DNA of 21,865 nt from Candidatus Acidiferrales bacterium (lineage in GTDB: Bacteria > Acidobacteriota > Terriglobia > Acidoferrales > UBA7541), in assembly GCA_030043155.1 (NCBI GenBank), contig JASHYE010000400.1, positions 1 through 21,865 of the forward strand, given 5' to 3'. Made by a program: the position numbers and the translations under genes. Below the pieces are notes generated by a model, which searched no databases, was not told the origin of the DNA, and saw only the letters and a program-made list of their open reading frames with translations. This document shows positions 1 to 7,843 of this stretch, in pieces. Within the stretch, counting starts at the first letter, position 1; each line of letters begins with the position of its first letter.

Positions 1-1847
1 TGCTCATCTCCGGGAACGATCTCAGGCCCTCCCTGCGCACCGCCGCGCAGATCGAACGAATAATTCAAGCCCCCGATCATCTTCGAGACTGCGCTCACTT
101 GATAGCGGTGATAGAGATAAATTGGCACCAGAACGTCTTCCAGAGTCGCCATCGGAGCATCCGGCCGGATCACATCTTCCGAAAATCGCTTCAGCGCCGC
201 TGCGCGCACGGCCATTACTTGCTTCAACCCATCCAGATCATTGCTTCCTACGTCCCAGAGATGCGCAACCGGACTAGCGGAACCGAGCGGCCTCGCGTCC
301 TGATCGGTCAGATAGAGTTGGCCATCAGAAAAAGCGTCGTCCAGAATTTTATCGAGCGCCTGCCGCTCATTCGTGCCCTTTGGAAACTCACGATAGCCAT
401 AGTTAATCGCGACCTTATCCCATGCGCCGATCCCAGTTGCGTATGCGTCAGAAACGTCCGGCGCGCCATCCGCACCAATTGTGACCAGCGGCGCGGGATA
501 ATCCATCACCGAACTGCGGTTCACGATGCTGCCTGCAAAATTGTGCATCAATCCCAAGGTATGGCCAGTCTCGTGCGCAGCCAACTGCCGGATGCGTGCG
601 AGCGCCATTTCATTTGCTTTGTGCAACGCATTCGGATCGTTTCCGAATGGATCCAGCAGCCCTCGCGCAATCAGAAACACCTGCCTCACGCGCAGCGCGT
701 CCAGATTCACGTGCCCGTTGATGATCTCCCCAGTTCGCGGGTCCGCAACCGCCGAGCCATACGACCATCCTCGCGTGAATCGCGGCACCCACTCAATCAC
801 GTTATAGCGAACATCCATCGGATCCACGCCTTCGGGCAGCAGCCTCACCTGAAATGCGTCTTTGAAGCCTGCTGCCGTGAAAGCTTGATTCCACCAACTC
901 GCCCCTTCCATCAGCGCCGAGCGCAGAGGCTCCGGTACCGCGCGGTCTACGTAATAAACAAGCGGCTTGACGGGCTCACTCAGCGCCGCCGACGGATCTT
1001 TCCTCTCCAAACGCCAATGCTCGATGTATCGCTTGTGAATCGATTCATCTACCGGCGTCGCGAAGTCCATGTACTGCATCGCGAAAAATCCCGAGCGCGG
1101 GTCGTATTCGCGCATATGAAACCCCGGCGGCGGTGCTTGAACGAAAGAATGGTGGGTATGCACTGTGATGGACGTTGGATCAGGAGTTACTTCCTGCACC
1201 CAAAGCCCTGGGTTCTCTCCCGTGAACGTCAGCGTCGCTTCCACGTCGGAGTTTTCAGGGAAGTTCTTCGTGCGCGGCAAATAGACGGCGCAGCGCGTGG
1301 GGTCCAGCCGATAGGTACCCTGATGCGTCGCTTGCAATTTCGCGGCAATGTCGTGCGAATCGCTCAGGAAAAAACCGGTCGCGTCAACCAGTACCGTGTC
1401 GCCATCCTCAGCGGCGACGTCAAATCCCCACAGCACGGATTGCGCGAATGCCTGCTTCACCGCCTCTTGCTGGACGGGATCGTCCGTCACCGCGCGAAAG
1501 CGCTCATTTTCCGCAACCAGCAGGACGCGGGGCCCGCTGCGCTCGAAGTGCACCACCTGAACTTCTCCCGGTTGCCCGCGATCTAGGCCGATGTCATTCG
1601 AGCCCACTCCATAGGGCAAAGATTCCACATACAGAAATTCCGTATTCCATTTGTCAATTTGCAGCCAGATTTTTCCTTCGCGCGCATCCCAGTAATACGT
1701 GAAGAATCCGGGCATCTTTTCCATATTCGCGGTTTTCTGGGCAATACTCGGCAGCGGCTTTTCGTCGGCTCTTGCTGCTGAATGATGCGACAACGGAATA
1801 AGCGATATCGATAGAATTGCCACAAAGATTCCAAGCAAACGCTTCAT
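1..1847 (-). CDS. Secreted zinc-dependent metalloprotease, DUF5117/metzincin type (C-terminus beyond window)
   Basis: Read on the minus strand, an open frame runs from ATG at 1847 to the left edge without a stop, giving about 615 residues of a protein usually near 800. The N-terminus is a Sec signal peptide with a likely cleavage after ARA (about residue 27), so it acts outside the cytoplasm. The catalytic signature HETGHTLGLMH is visible with H425, E426, H429, G432 and H435, matching the metzincin HExxHxxGxxH pattern, followed by a Met-turn (SVMDYP, M448). The region before the catalytic part resembles the DUF5117/DUF5118 segments found with this peptidase type in Bacteroidota and Acidobacteriota. 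The start is fixed by AGGAGG 5 bases upstream. The gene appears to stand alone, divergent from the CPBP gene. The substrate is unknown; degradation of external protein is an inference. Confidence 0.88.
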   Translation of the reverse strand, partial: MKRLLGIFVAILSISLIPLSHHSAARADEKPLPSIAQKTANMEKMPGFFTYYWDAREGKIWLQIDKWNTEFLYVESLPYGVGSNDIGLDRGQPGEVQVVHFERSGPRVLLVAENERFRAVTDDPVQQEAVKQAFAQSVLWGFDVAAEDGDTVLVDATGFFLSDSHDIAAKLQATHQGTYRLDPTRCAVYLPRTKNFPENSDVEATLTFTGENPGLWVQEVTPDPTSITVHTHHSFVQAPPPGFHMREYDPRSGFFAMQYMDFATPVDESIHKRYIEHWRLERKDPSAALSEPVKPLVYYVDRAVPEPLRSALMEGASWWNQAFTAAGFKDAFQVRLLPEGVDPMDVRYNVIEWVPRFTRGWSYGSAVADPRTGEIINGHVNLDALRVRQVFLIARGLLDPFGNDPNALHKANEMALARIRQLAAHETGHTLGLMHNFAGSIVNRSSVMDYPAPLVTIGADGAPDVSDAYATGIGAWDKVAINYGYREFPKGTNERQALDKILDDAFSDGQLYLTDQDARPLGSASPVAHLWDVGSNDLDGLKQVMAVRAAALKRFSEDVIRPDAPMATLEDVLVPIYLYHRYQVSAVSKMIGGLNYSFDLRGGAQGGPEIVPGDE

Positions 1848-1852
1848 AGATG

Positions 1853-1858
1853 CCTCCT
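1853..1858 (-). promoter_or_regulatory. Ribosome binding site of the metzincin gene
   Basis: On the minus strand this reads AGGAGG, a perfect Shine-Dalgarno core, with 5 bases to the ATG at 1847. It supports the chosen start, which also opens a clean signal peptide. Confidence 0.8.
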
Positions 1859-1907
1859 GATAAATGTCGGGCTGTTTATACCAGAATCGGCGCTCATACG
1901 ATTAGCT

Positions 1908-1937
1908 TTGTTCATTTTCTGGGGTATCGGTTATAGT
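1908..1937 (+). promoter_or_regulatory. Possible sigma-70 promoter for the CPBP protease gene
   Basis: TTGTTC (1908-1913) is followed after 18 bases by TATAGT (1932-1937), which differs from the -10 consensus at one base. The -35 match is poor. It lies in the 150-base divergent gap before the gene at 1998. On the opposite strand TATAAA (1875-1880) could be a -10 for the metzincin gene, but no acceptable -35 goes with it. Confidence 0.3.
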
Positions 1938-1983
1938 TCCGCGCCAGAAACGGGCCTGCTGGCTCTTACTCTTTGATTGTGCG

Positions 1984-1989
1984 AGGAGG
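1984..1989 (+). promoter_or_regulatory. Ribosome binding site that decides the CPBP start
   Basis: AGGAGG sits 8 bases before ATG 1998. An in-frame TTG at 1977 lies upstream of this site, so translation should begin at 1998 and not at 1977. Confidence 0.8.
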
Positions 1990-1997
1990 CGTTATCT

Positions 1998-2909
1998 ATG
2001 CCCCAAGCCGAAGCAAATCGCGTCAAACTCTCGATCATCGTCTACGTTCTTTTGACTTTCGCGTTCAGCGCCGTTTTCTACCGGCTGATCATCCACAATG
2101 GCTCGCTCGGCGCGCATGGTGGGCTTTTCGTTCTCGCGCTGATGTGGTGCCCGGGTGCTGCAGGCCTCCTTACTCGCATGCTTTTCCAAGGGAATTTGCG
2201 AGGGCACGGCTGGGGCTGGGGCAAAACGAAATATCAATTCGCCAGCTACTGGATTCCTCTCGCATACGCCGCAATTGTCTATGTCCCGTTGTGGATTTTC
2301 GGCTTCTCGAACCTCCACCCGCCCCGCATCGCCACCTTTGTTGAGCGGTTACTGCATCACACCCCAGGAACATCATCCTCTGTCGTCACGTATTTTCTTT
2401 TCATCGCGACCGTCGGCATGGCCGGCTCGTGCATCTCGGCTCTCGGCGAAGAACTCGGCTGGCGCGGATTTCTCGTTCCGCAACTGGCGAAAGTCATGCC
2501 CTTTGGTGGCGTGGCTCTAACGAGTGGCGTGATCTGGTCGCTGTGGCACTATCCGTTGATTTTGCTCGCCAATTACCACGGTGCAGGGCCTGCATGGTAC
2601 TCGCTGATGTGCTTCACTGTCATGGTGATTGGCATCAGCTTCCTTTTTGCGTGGATGCGCCTGAAGTCCGGCAGCGTTTGGACCGGCATGTTCCTGCACG
2701 CGAGCCACAATATTTTCATTCAGTCGTTTTTTGACCCTCTCACGCGGCCGTCGCTGGCGACGAAATACCTCACTACGGAATTTGGCGCTGGCCTGGCAAT
2801 TATGGCGGTCGTCATTGCCGTGATTTTTTACGAAAAGCGCGGCGAGCTTCCACAGACTTCAACACCGCAAGCGACAGCATCATCCGCTGCTCAGTTGAAC
2901 GTCGCGTGA
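1998..2909 (+). CDS. CPBP-family intramembrane glutamic protease (CAAX protease/bacteriocin-processing type)
   Basis: This is a polytopic membrane protein of 303 residues. It carries the three CPBP (Abi, PF02517) motifs in order: EELGWR (E151, E152, R156), the helix ending SLWH (H184), and HASHN (H234, N238). In characterised relatives (Rce1, MroQ, bacterial Abi proteins) the paired glutamates and the histidines form the active site inside the membrane and cleave near prenylated or small peptide C-termini. About eight hydrophobic helices can be picked out, and the tail after residue 280 is polar and low in complexity. Nothing nearby is an obvious substrate, since no bacteriocin or prenylated peptide gene is seen. 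The gene appears to be monocistronic and converges on the amidohydrolase with a 31-base gap. The family assignment is strong and the substrate is unknown. Confidence 0.88.
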   Translation: MPQAEANRVKLSIIVYVLLTFAFSAVFYRLIIHNGSLGAHGGLFVLALMWCPGAAGLLTRMLFQGNLRGHGWGWGKTKYQFASYWIPLAYAAIVYVPLWIFGFSNLHPPRIATFVERLLHHTPGTSSSVVTYFLFIATVGMAGSCISALGEELGWRGFLVPQLAKVMPFGGVALTSGVIWSLWHYPLILLANYHGAGPAWYSLMCFTVMVIGISFLFAWMRLKSGSVWTGMFLHASHNIFIQSFFDPLTRPSLATKYLTTEFGAGLAIMAVVIAVIFYEKRGELPQTSTPQATASSAAQLNVA

Positions 2910-2940
2910 AACTGAAAGAGTAAGTTGCGATTCGCTCCGG

Positions 2941-4203
2941 CTAGCGGTCGAACATCGAATAAATAATCTTGCCATCGCGAAAAACGTAGCTCACGTGCGT
3001 CAGCGCGCGAATGTCCCGCGTCGGATCGCCTTGCACGACCACGAGATCCGCGTTCATGCCCGCTTTCACTTCTCCTCGAATGGCGGATTCGCCAAATCGC
3101 TCCGCCGGCGCCGTGGTCAGCGACTCCAAAATGTGGGGGAAATCCATCCCTGCGCGCTGCATCAGCCGGTATTCGTCCGTCGGGTCGTAGTCGGTCAGGA
3201 ATCCGACATCGGTACCGAAAAGAATAGGCCCATGAAGCTGCGAATAGTCCTGCACCTCTCGCAGAATATCGGCGATATTTGAATCATCCTTGAACAGTTT
3301 TAGCGTCGGAATCAGCCACATTCCATCGCTTTTCATTTGCTTCAGATAAGAACGATTCCATCCGTTGGTTTCTTCCACCGAATGCGCCAGAACGTCCACG
3401 CCTGCCTGTAGCGCGATCTGGAATCCCGCAACATTCGACGGATGCGCAAACACAAGCTTGCCTTTTTTGTGCGCTTCATCCACTGCCGCCCGCGCAACGT
3501 CCAATGGCATCGTGACCACCTGTCCTCGCGCAACCCATGACCCTGTGAACAGCTTGATAACGTCCGCGCCCTGCGCCACGTGCTCGTCCACTTCTTTCAC
3601 CGCTTCGGCGGCAGTGGTGGGTTGTGGCAACTGCTTGACGATCTCCGGCGGAAGCGAACTCTTGACGTAATACGGCACTCCGTTTGGCGGATATAGAGGA
3701 GAGCCCGCCGTCAGAATTCGCGGACCGGTGACTTCTCCCGAATCGATGCGCTTGCGCAGCGCTTCCGTATTCTGCAGATACGAGCCCAGATCAACCACGC
3801 TGGTAAATCCATAACGCGTGAACATGTCCCGCAACTGGCTTGTGAGCTGATCCGCCGGCAATTTCCCTGCATCATTCCATTTCGGCTCGGAGAAATGGAC
3901 GTGGCTATTCTGAAAGCCCGCCATAATCGTCATGCCCCTGCAATCGAGGATGCCCAGGCCCTCCGGGACGGGAACTTGCGCTCGGGTTCCCGCCGCAGCA
4001 ATTTTTCCATCGCGGATGATAACGACGCCATCGCCAATAGGGCCCTGAAATGGCGAAACATAGATTCTCGTGCCCAGCAAGACGATTGGGGGGACGCCGC
4101 CGGCGCTTTGACGTCTGGTGGACGTTGCGCGGCTGTTTGAAAGGAGGGTAGAAAAAGCCAACAGGACAATACCAGCGGCAGCGAGCCAGATCGTACGCTT
4201 CAC
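2941..4203 (-). CDS. Exported metal-dependent amidohydrolase (amidohydrolase superfamily, prolidase/imidazolonepropionase-like)
   Basis: The protein has 420 residues and begins at a GTG (4203) preceded by GAGGTGA about 8 bases upstream. A hydrophobic N-terminus (residues 4-22) acts as a signal peptide or anchor. After a small beta-sandwich segment the TIM-barrel metal ligands appear in order: H101 and H103 (SHVHF), K217 (VIKLF, a possible carboxylated lysine), H254 (FAHPS), H274 (LAHSVEE) and D332 (FGTDVG). The C-terminal part returns to the composite sandwich (NADLVVV, GDPTRDI, VFRDGKIIY). Related enzymes hydrolyse Xaa-Pro or Xaa-Arg dipeptides, cyclic amides or similar C-N bonds; the exact substrate cannot be read from sequence. 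With the surrounding peptidases a dipeptidase role is plausible but inferred. The gene is monocistronic and divergent from mqnA. Confidence 0.88.
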   Translation of the reverse strand: MKRTIWLAAAGIVLLAFSTLLSNSRATSTRRQSAGGVPPIVLLGTRIYVSPFQGPIGDGVVIIRDGKIAAAGTRAQVPVPEGLGILDCRGMTIMAGFQNSHVHFSEPKWNDAGKLPADQLTSQLRDMFTRYGFTSVVDLGSYLQNTEALRKRIDSGEVTGPRILTAGSPLYPPNGVPYYVKSSLPPEIVKQLPQPTTAAEAVKEVDEHVAQGADVIKLFTGSWVARGQVVTMPLDVARAAVDEAHKKGKLVFAHPSNVAGFQIALQAGVDVLAHSVEETNGWNRSYLKQMKSDGMWLIPTLKLFKDDSNIADILREVQDYSQLHGPILFGTDVGFLTDYDPTDEYRLMQRAGMDFPHILESLTTAPAERFGESAIRGEVKAGMNADLVVVQGDPTRDIRALTHVSYVFRDGKIIYSMFDR

Positions 4204-4271
4204 GAAGCCTTCACCTCAACCGCAACTGGGATGCTGATGACGATTCGTATCGTTGCAACCGATTGGATTCT

Positions 4272-4299
4272 TTGACGGGGACCGCCAGCATTTTATGAT
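4272..4299 (+). promoter_or_regulatory. Likely sigma-70 promoter of the mqnA-MOSC-mqnC operon
   Basis: TTGACG (4272-4277) and TATGAT (4294-4299) are separated by 16 bases, and each element differs from consensus at one position. Transcription would start near 4306 and leave a leader of about 60 bases before mqnA. The same 164-base divergent gap holds a short imperfect palindrome (ACGAT at 4240-4244, ATCGT at 4249-4253) nearer the amidohydrolase, which could be an operator. Confidence 0.6.
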
Positions 4300-4367
4300 G
4301 CGGCCCGTTCTCGTTTCAATGGATTCGCGTGTGCTATATTGGAGACTCTGATTGACCCTTGCTGCCG

Positions 4368-5279
4368 ATGAGCAAATTGCGCATTTCCATCGTCGAATAT
4401 CTCAACACAGCTCCGCTGGTGTGGGGTTTCACGGAAGGTCCACTTTCTGGAAAGTACGATCTTTCCTTCGCGCTCCCGTCCAAATGTGCCGATGCCCTGC
4501 GCGCCGGGGAAGTGGATGTCGCCATCATCCCCGCGATCGAATATCAGCGAATCGATGACCTCGTGGCTTTGCCCGGCATGGCCATCGCGGCCAAAGGCGA
4601 AGTTCGCAGTATCCTGCTAATTTCCAAGAAGCCGATTGAAAACGTGCGAAGCATCGCTCTCGACACAAGTTCGCGCAGTTCTGCGGCTCTCGTACGACTG
4701 CTCGCTGCAGAAAGCTGGCACATCAGTCCAGAATTTGTTGATGCTGATCCTGATCCCCCCGCAATGCTGGCGCGCGCCGACGCTGCGCTCGTGATTGGCG
4801 ACCCTGCGCTGCGCATCGCCGTGAAGATGGATTATCTCTTCGGGAAAAAGCCCAAAGAAGGCGCCTGCTGCGAGGGCGATTCCAGCGAACTGCCCGTCCC
4901 CGGCTATCCCGCACTTTTTGTCTACGACGTCGCTTTTCAGTGGCGTGAAATGACAGGTAAACCCTGCGTGCTCGCGATTTGGGCCGGACGGAGGGAAAAA
5001 ATCACCCCGGAGATTGTTGCGGACTTCCAAGCATCGCGGAGATTTGGATTGGAGCGTATCAGCGATATTGCCGAAGCGGCATCCGTCAAGCTCGATCTGC
5101 CGCCACAGACCCTCGAAACCTACCTTCGCGAAAACATCGACTTTTCTCTCGATGATGAAAACCTCGCCGGATTGAATCTTTACTTTGAAAAATGCGCGCG
5201 AGCTGGGATTATTCGCCGCAATCATCCCCTGCAATTCGCGTCGGCTTCGACCGGCGCTGCGTCGCGTCAGGGTGCCTGA
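4368..5279 (+). CDS. mqnA: Chorismate dehydratase MqnA (futalosine menaquinone pathway)
   Basis: MqnA removes water from chorismate to give 3-[(1-carboxyvinyl)oxy]benzoate, the first step of the futalosine route to menaquinone, in the cytoplasm. The 303-residue product starts with the family hallmark (KLRISIVEYLNTAPL) and has the periplasmic-binding-protein-like fold pattern: CADALRAGEVDVAIIPAIEY in lobe one, then SRSSAALVRLL and DAALVIGDPAL in lobe two. ATG 4368 was chosen because the conserved N-terminus follows at once; an in-frame TTG at 4359 is possible, and neither has a good ribosome site. The gene is followed after 3 bases by the MOSC gene and then by mqnC, which fixes the pathway. 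MqnD shares the family but has different motifs and usually sits elsewhere; MqnA is preferred because of the N-terminus. Confidence 0.9.
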   Translation: MSKLRISIVEYLNTAPLVWGFTEGPLSGKYDLSFALPSKCADALRAGEVDVAIIPAIEYQRIDDLVALPGMAIAAKGEVRSILLISKKPIENVRSIALDTSSRSSAALVRLLAAESWHISPEFVDADPDPPAMLARADAALVIGDPALRIAVKMDYLFGKKPKEGACCEGDSSELPVPGYPALFVYDVAFQWREMTGKPCVLAIWAGRREKITPEIVADFQASRRFGLERISDIAEAASVKLDLPPQTLETYLRENIDFSLDDENLAGLNLYFEKCARAGIIRRNHPLQFASASTGAASRQGA

Positions 5280-5282
5280 TTC

Positions 5283-6059
5283 GTGGCTGACTCGGCGAAT
5301 GGAACAAAGCTCGGCACTCTGCGCATTCTACGCCGCTATCTATTCAAGAGCATGGCCGGCGAAGATCTCAACGAGGTCTTCGTCACATTCTCCGGGCTTG
5401 TGGGAGATCGCGCCTATGCTTTTGTGGATCGCAACAAGCACTCGAATTTTCCATGGATGACCGCTCGCGAGCGCCACGAAATGCTGCTCTTCAGGCCCCG
5501 TTACCTGGAAGCGCTCGATCCTGCGAACGAGCATCCCTCCGCATCATTTTTCAAAGCCGAAGTGCTGACTCCCGAAGGCGAAACGCTCTCTCCTTCCGAC
5601 TCTCCTTCTTTCACTGCTTATTTCGAAAAGCGATTCGGCTACGAACAACTCGAACTGCGCTTTTCGGAGCGCGCCATGCAGGACGCCTGCCCTGTATCTT
5701 TGCTCGGACTTCCCACAGTGAAGTCTCTCAGCGATGAGGCGGGAATTCCGCTCGAGCACACGCGCTTCCGCGCTAATTTTTATATCGACTGGGAAAACGA
5801 CAAGCCTTATTACGAAGATGAACTCGTCGGCTCAAGCCTTCGGATCGGAGAAAAGTTTATTTTTACGGTCGTCGAGAATAATATGCGCTGCGCGATAATC
5901 ACGCTCGATCCGGCAACCGCGCAGGCATGTCCGGAAGTGGGGAAGCTTGTCGCGCGAAACCACGGCAATTGTTTCGGAGTTTACGGCTCAGTGCTGCAGG
6001 AGGGAATCGTCCACCAAGGCGATCCCGTATTTTCCTTTGATGGAACAAAGGTAAAATAG
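5283..6059 (+). CDS. MOSC-domain protein with MOSC N-terminal beta-barrel (YcbX/mARC-like)
   Basis: The 258-residue product begins at GTG 5283, three bases after mqnA ends. The N-terminal part (GTLRILRRYLFKSMAGED, residues 11-28) matches the MOSC_N barrel, which typically has a Pro-x-Lys-Ser-like segment there. The MOSC domain follows (about 125-250), with RFRANFYID (161-169) and the conserved cysteine C203 in the segment NMRCAIITLDP, the residue that binds molybdenum cofactor or a sulfur species in relatives. MOSC proteins handle Moco sulfur or reduce N-hydroxylated substrates with redox partners. No ferredoxin domain is fused here, unlike YcbX. Its place inside a menaquinone operon is unusual and suggests co-expression. 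The function is not established. Confidence 0.85.
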   Translation: MADSANGTKLGTLRILRRYLFKSMAGEDLNEVFVTFSGLVGDRAYAFVDRNKHSNFPWMTARERHEMLLFRPRYLEALDPANEHPSASFFKAEVLTPEGETLSPSDSPSFTAYFEKRFGYEQLELRFSERAMQDACPVSLLGLPTVKSLSDEAGIPLEHTRFRANFYIDWENDKPYYEDELVGSSLRIGEKFIFTVVENNMRCAIITLDPATAQACPEVGKLVARNHGNCFGVYGSVLQEGIVHQGDPVFSFDGTKVK

Positions 6060-6063
6060 AGCT

Positions 6064-7098
6064 ATGGGTATTACGCAGCAGGAAGCGCTCGATCTTTTCA
6101 ACTCCGACGACCTCGTCGGCATCGGCATGGCCGCCAACGAAATTCGCCGGAAGAAAACAGATCCTCGCGTCGCGACATATCAGATCGACCGCAACATCAA
6201 CTATACGAATTTTTGCACTGAATACTGCTCGTTCTGCGCCTTTTACCGCCCGTTAGGCTCCAAAGAAGGCTACATCCTCTCGTTCGAAGAAATTTATAGA
6301 AAAATCGAAGAGATGCTCGAACTCGGCGGCACGGGAGTGCTCATGCAAGGCGGCTTGCATCCCGACCTGCACATCGAGTACTACGAGAAGCTCCTATCCT
6401 CCATTCGGGAACGATATCCGCAGGTGCACTTGCATTGCTTTTCCGCACCGGAAATCATCTGCATCGCGGAAGTTTCCCATCTTTCCATACGCGACACCAT
6501 TGCGCGCCTCGCAGAAGCGGGCCTCGTCTCGATTCCCGGCGGCGGCGCGGAAATCCTCGATGACGAGATTCGCCACCGCATCTCCCGCCTGAAATGTACG
6601 GCCGACGAATGGGAAGATGTCCACCGCACGGCGCATTCCCTGGGCATGCGCACCACCGCTACCATGATGTTCGGCTGTGGCGAAGAGTATCGCCATCGCA
6701 TAAATCACTTCGAGCGCTTGCGCCGCATTCAGGAAGATACCGGCGGCTTCACTTCATTCATTCCCTGGATGTTTGCGCCAGACAATACGCCTCTGGGCAA
6801 GAGAATTCCTGAAGCGACTGCGGTCGAATATCTGAAAACGCTTGCCATTAGTCGCCTTTACCTCGACAACGTTGACCACGTTCAATCGAGCTGGCTGACC
6901 CCTGGAATCAAAGTCTGTCAGGTGGGCTTGCAATTTGGCGCCGATGATGTCGGCAGCATTCTCATCGAGGAAAACGTGGTCTATGCAGCCGGTGTTCGCA
7001 ACCGCACCAATGAAGCCGAACTTCGCCGCGTGATTTCCGATGCGGGCTACATTCCGGCTCAGCGCGATACGCTTTACCGCGCTTACTTCCTGAAGTAA
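6064..7098 (+). CDS. mqnC: Cyclic dehypoxanthinyl futalosine synthase MqnC (radical SAM)
   Basis: MqnC uses a radical S-adenosylmethionine mechanism to cyclise dehypoxanthinyl futalosine in menaquinone synthesis. The 344-residue product carries the [4Fe-4S]-binding CxxxCxxC motif as C51, C55 and C58 after RNINYTNF. Other family segments are LMQGGLHPDL, SIPGGGAEIL and TTATMMFGCGEE, and the C-terminal region ends in QRDTLYRAY. Length and motif set fit MqnC better than the related MqnE (aminofutalosine synthase) or CofH. ATG 6064 follows the MOSC stop after 4 bases. The operon holds only two pathway genes; mqnB, mqnD and mqnE must be elsewhere. The 37 bases to the convergent RNase H gene show no clear terminator hairpin. 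Confidence 0.92.
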   Translation: MGITQQEALDLFNSDDLVGIGMAANEIRRKKTDPRVATYQIDRNINYTNFCTEYCSFCAFYRPLGSKEGYILSFEEIYRKIEEMLELGGTGVLMQGGLHPDLHIEYYEKLLSSIRERYPQVHLHCFSAPEIICIAEVSHLSIRDTIARLAEAGLVSIPGGGAEILDDEIRHRISRLKCTADEWEDVHRTAHSLGMRTTATMMFGCGEEYRHRINHFERLRRIQEDTGGFTSFIPWMFAPDNTPLGKRIPEATAVEYLKTLAISRLYLDNVDHVQSSWLTPGIKVCQVGLQFGADDVGSILIEENVVYAAGVRNRTNEAELRRVISDAGYIPAQRDTLYRAYFLK

Positions 7099-7135
7099 GG
7101 TCGCTTCGAAGAAATAGCTTACGCTGGCGGACGGC

Positions 7136-7786
7136 CTACGTGTTTTTCGAAATCCGCACTTCCAATTCGACGTCGGTCTCTTCTGGAATTTCCAGTGGTT
7201 TTGCGGGAACGAAAACGCCGCCACGATATCGTGCACGAACCCGCATCGGCTGAGCGCTTTTTGCCGCGCCTCGCTTCCGCTCTTCCTGAAAGGCCACACT
7301 CTTCGCTTTGTTGCCTGCGCTATCGAGTGCGGCATTGGCGAGCAGGTCCGCGTCGCAGTTCTGTTCGCGCGGGACATGTTCAATCACGAAATACTCCAGC
7401 CCTCGCACCAGTTTCTGTGCGCGCTCATGAAGCGGCTTCAGGTCCTCGTTTTTCACCCTGTACCGACCCTGCATTTGCCGCACCAAAAGTTCAGAATCGC
7501 TTCGCACTCGCAACGCGCGAATCCCATTGGCGCCCGCATAATCAAGCGCGGCTATTAACGCGTGATACTCCGCGATGTTGTTTGTCTTGCGCCCGATACA
7601 CTTCGAAATACCGGCAATTTGTTTGCCGTCGGCTCCCCGCACGATCACCGCATATGCTGCCGGGCCGGGATTTCCGCGCGAAGCGCCGTCAATGTTTGCG
7701 ATCGCGACGCCAGCTGGCGGCGCAGCATGCGATTCATCGAATAATCGAGCACTCGACGGTGGGAAACTTCTCTCGGTAGGTTTCAT
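7136..7786 (-). CDS. RNase HI-like ribonuclease with C-terminal DUF104/AF2212-like domain
   Basis: Residues 25-155 form a type 1 RNase H domain of the short YpdQ/RnhA-like kind. The four carboxylates are in place: D33 (NIDGASRGNPG), E73 (NNIAEYHAL), D97 (VRSDSELLV) and D147 (DADLLANAAL). Such enzymes cut the RNA strand of RNA-DNA hybrids in the cytoplasm. After a linker, residues 181-213 (VRARYRGGVFVPAKPLEIPE region) closely resemble the DUF104/AF2212 antitoxin-like fold, in which a YxNGVxxPLxPLxLPEG pattern is typical. This fusion is not usual for RNase HI. The first 24 residues are low in complexity. No good ribosome site precedes ATG 7786. It lies 57 bases downstream of the zinc-ribbon gene, an association also known from actinobacteria (Rv2228c/Rv2229c). 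Confidence 0.88.
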   Translation of the reverse strand: MKPTERSFPPSSARLFDESHAAPPAGVAIANIDGASRGNPGPAAYAVIVRGADGKQIAGISKCIGRKTNNIAEYHALIAALDYAGANGIRALRVRSDSELLVRQMQGRYRVKNEDLKPLHERAQKLVRGLEYFVIEHVPREQNCDADLLANAALDSAGNKAKSVAFQEERKRGAAKSAQPMRVRARYRGGVFVPAKPLEIPEETDVELEVRISKNT

Positions 7787-7843
7787 CGATTACGCAAAGA
7801 AGAAGCGACGCAGAATCGCATGTCCAGAAAGGGCTTCACGAAA

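Noticed and set aside
99..1586. Long plus-strand open frame of 495 codons
   Set aside because: It is the antisense shadow of the metzincin gene; its translation is rich in Arg and His and lacks any recognisable motif, whereas the minus strand has a signal peptide, HExxHxxGxxH and a perfect ribosome site.
2910..2940. Bidirectional terminator between the CPBP and amidohydrolase genes
   Set aside because: No stem longer than a few bases and no T-run could be found in the 31-base gap.
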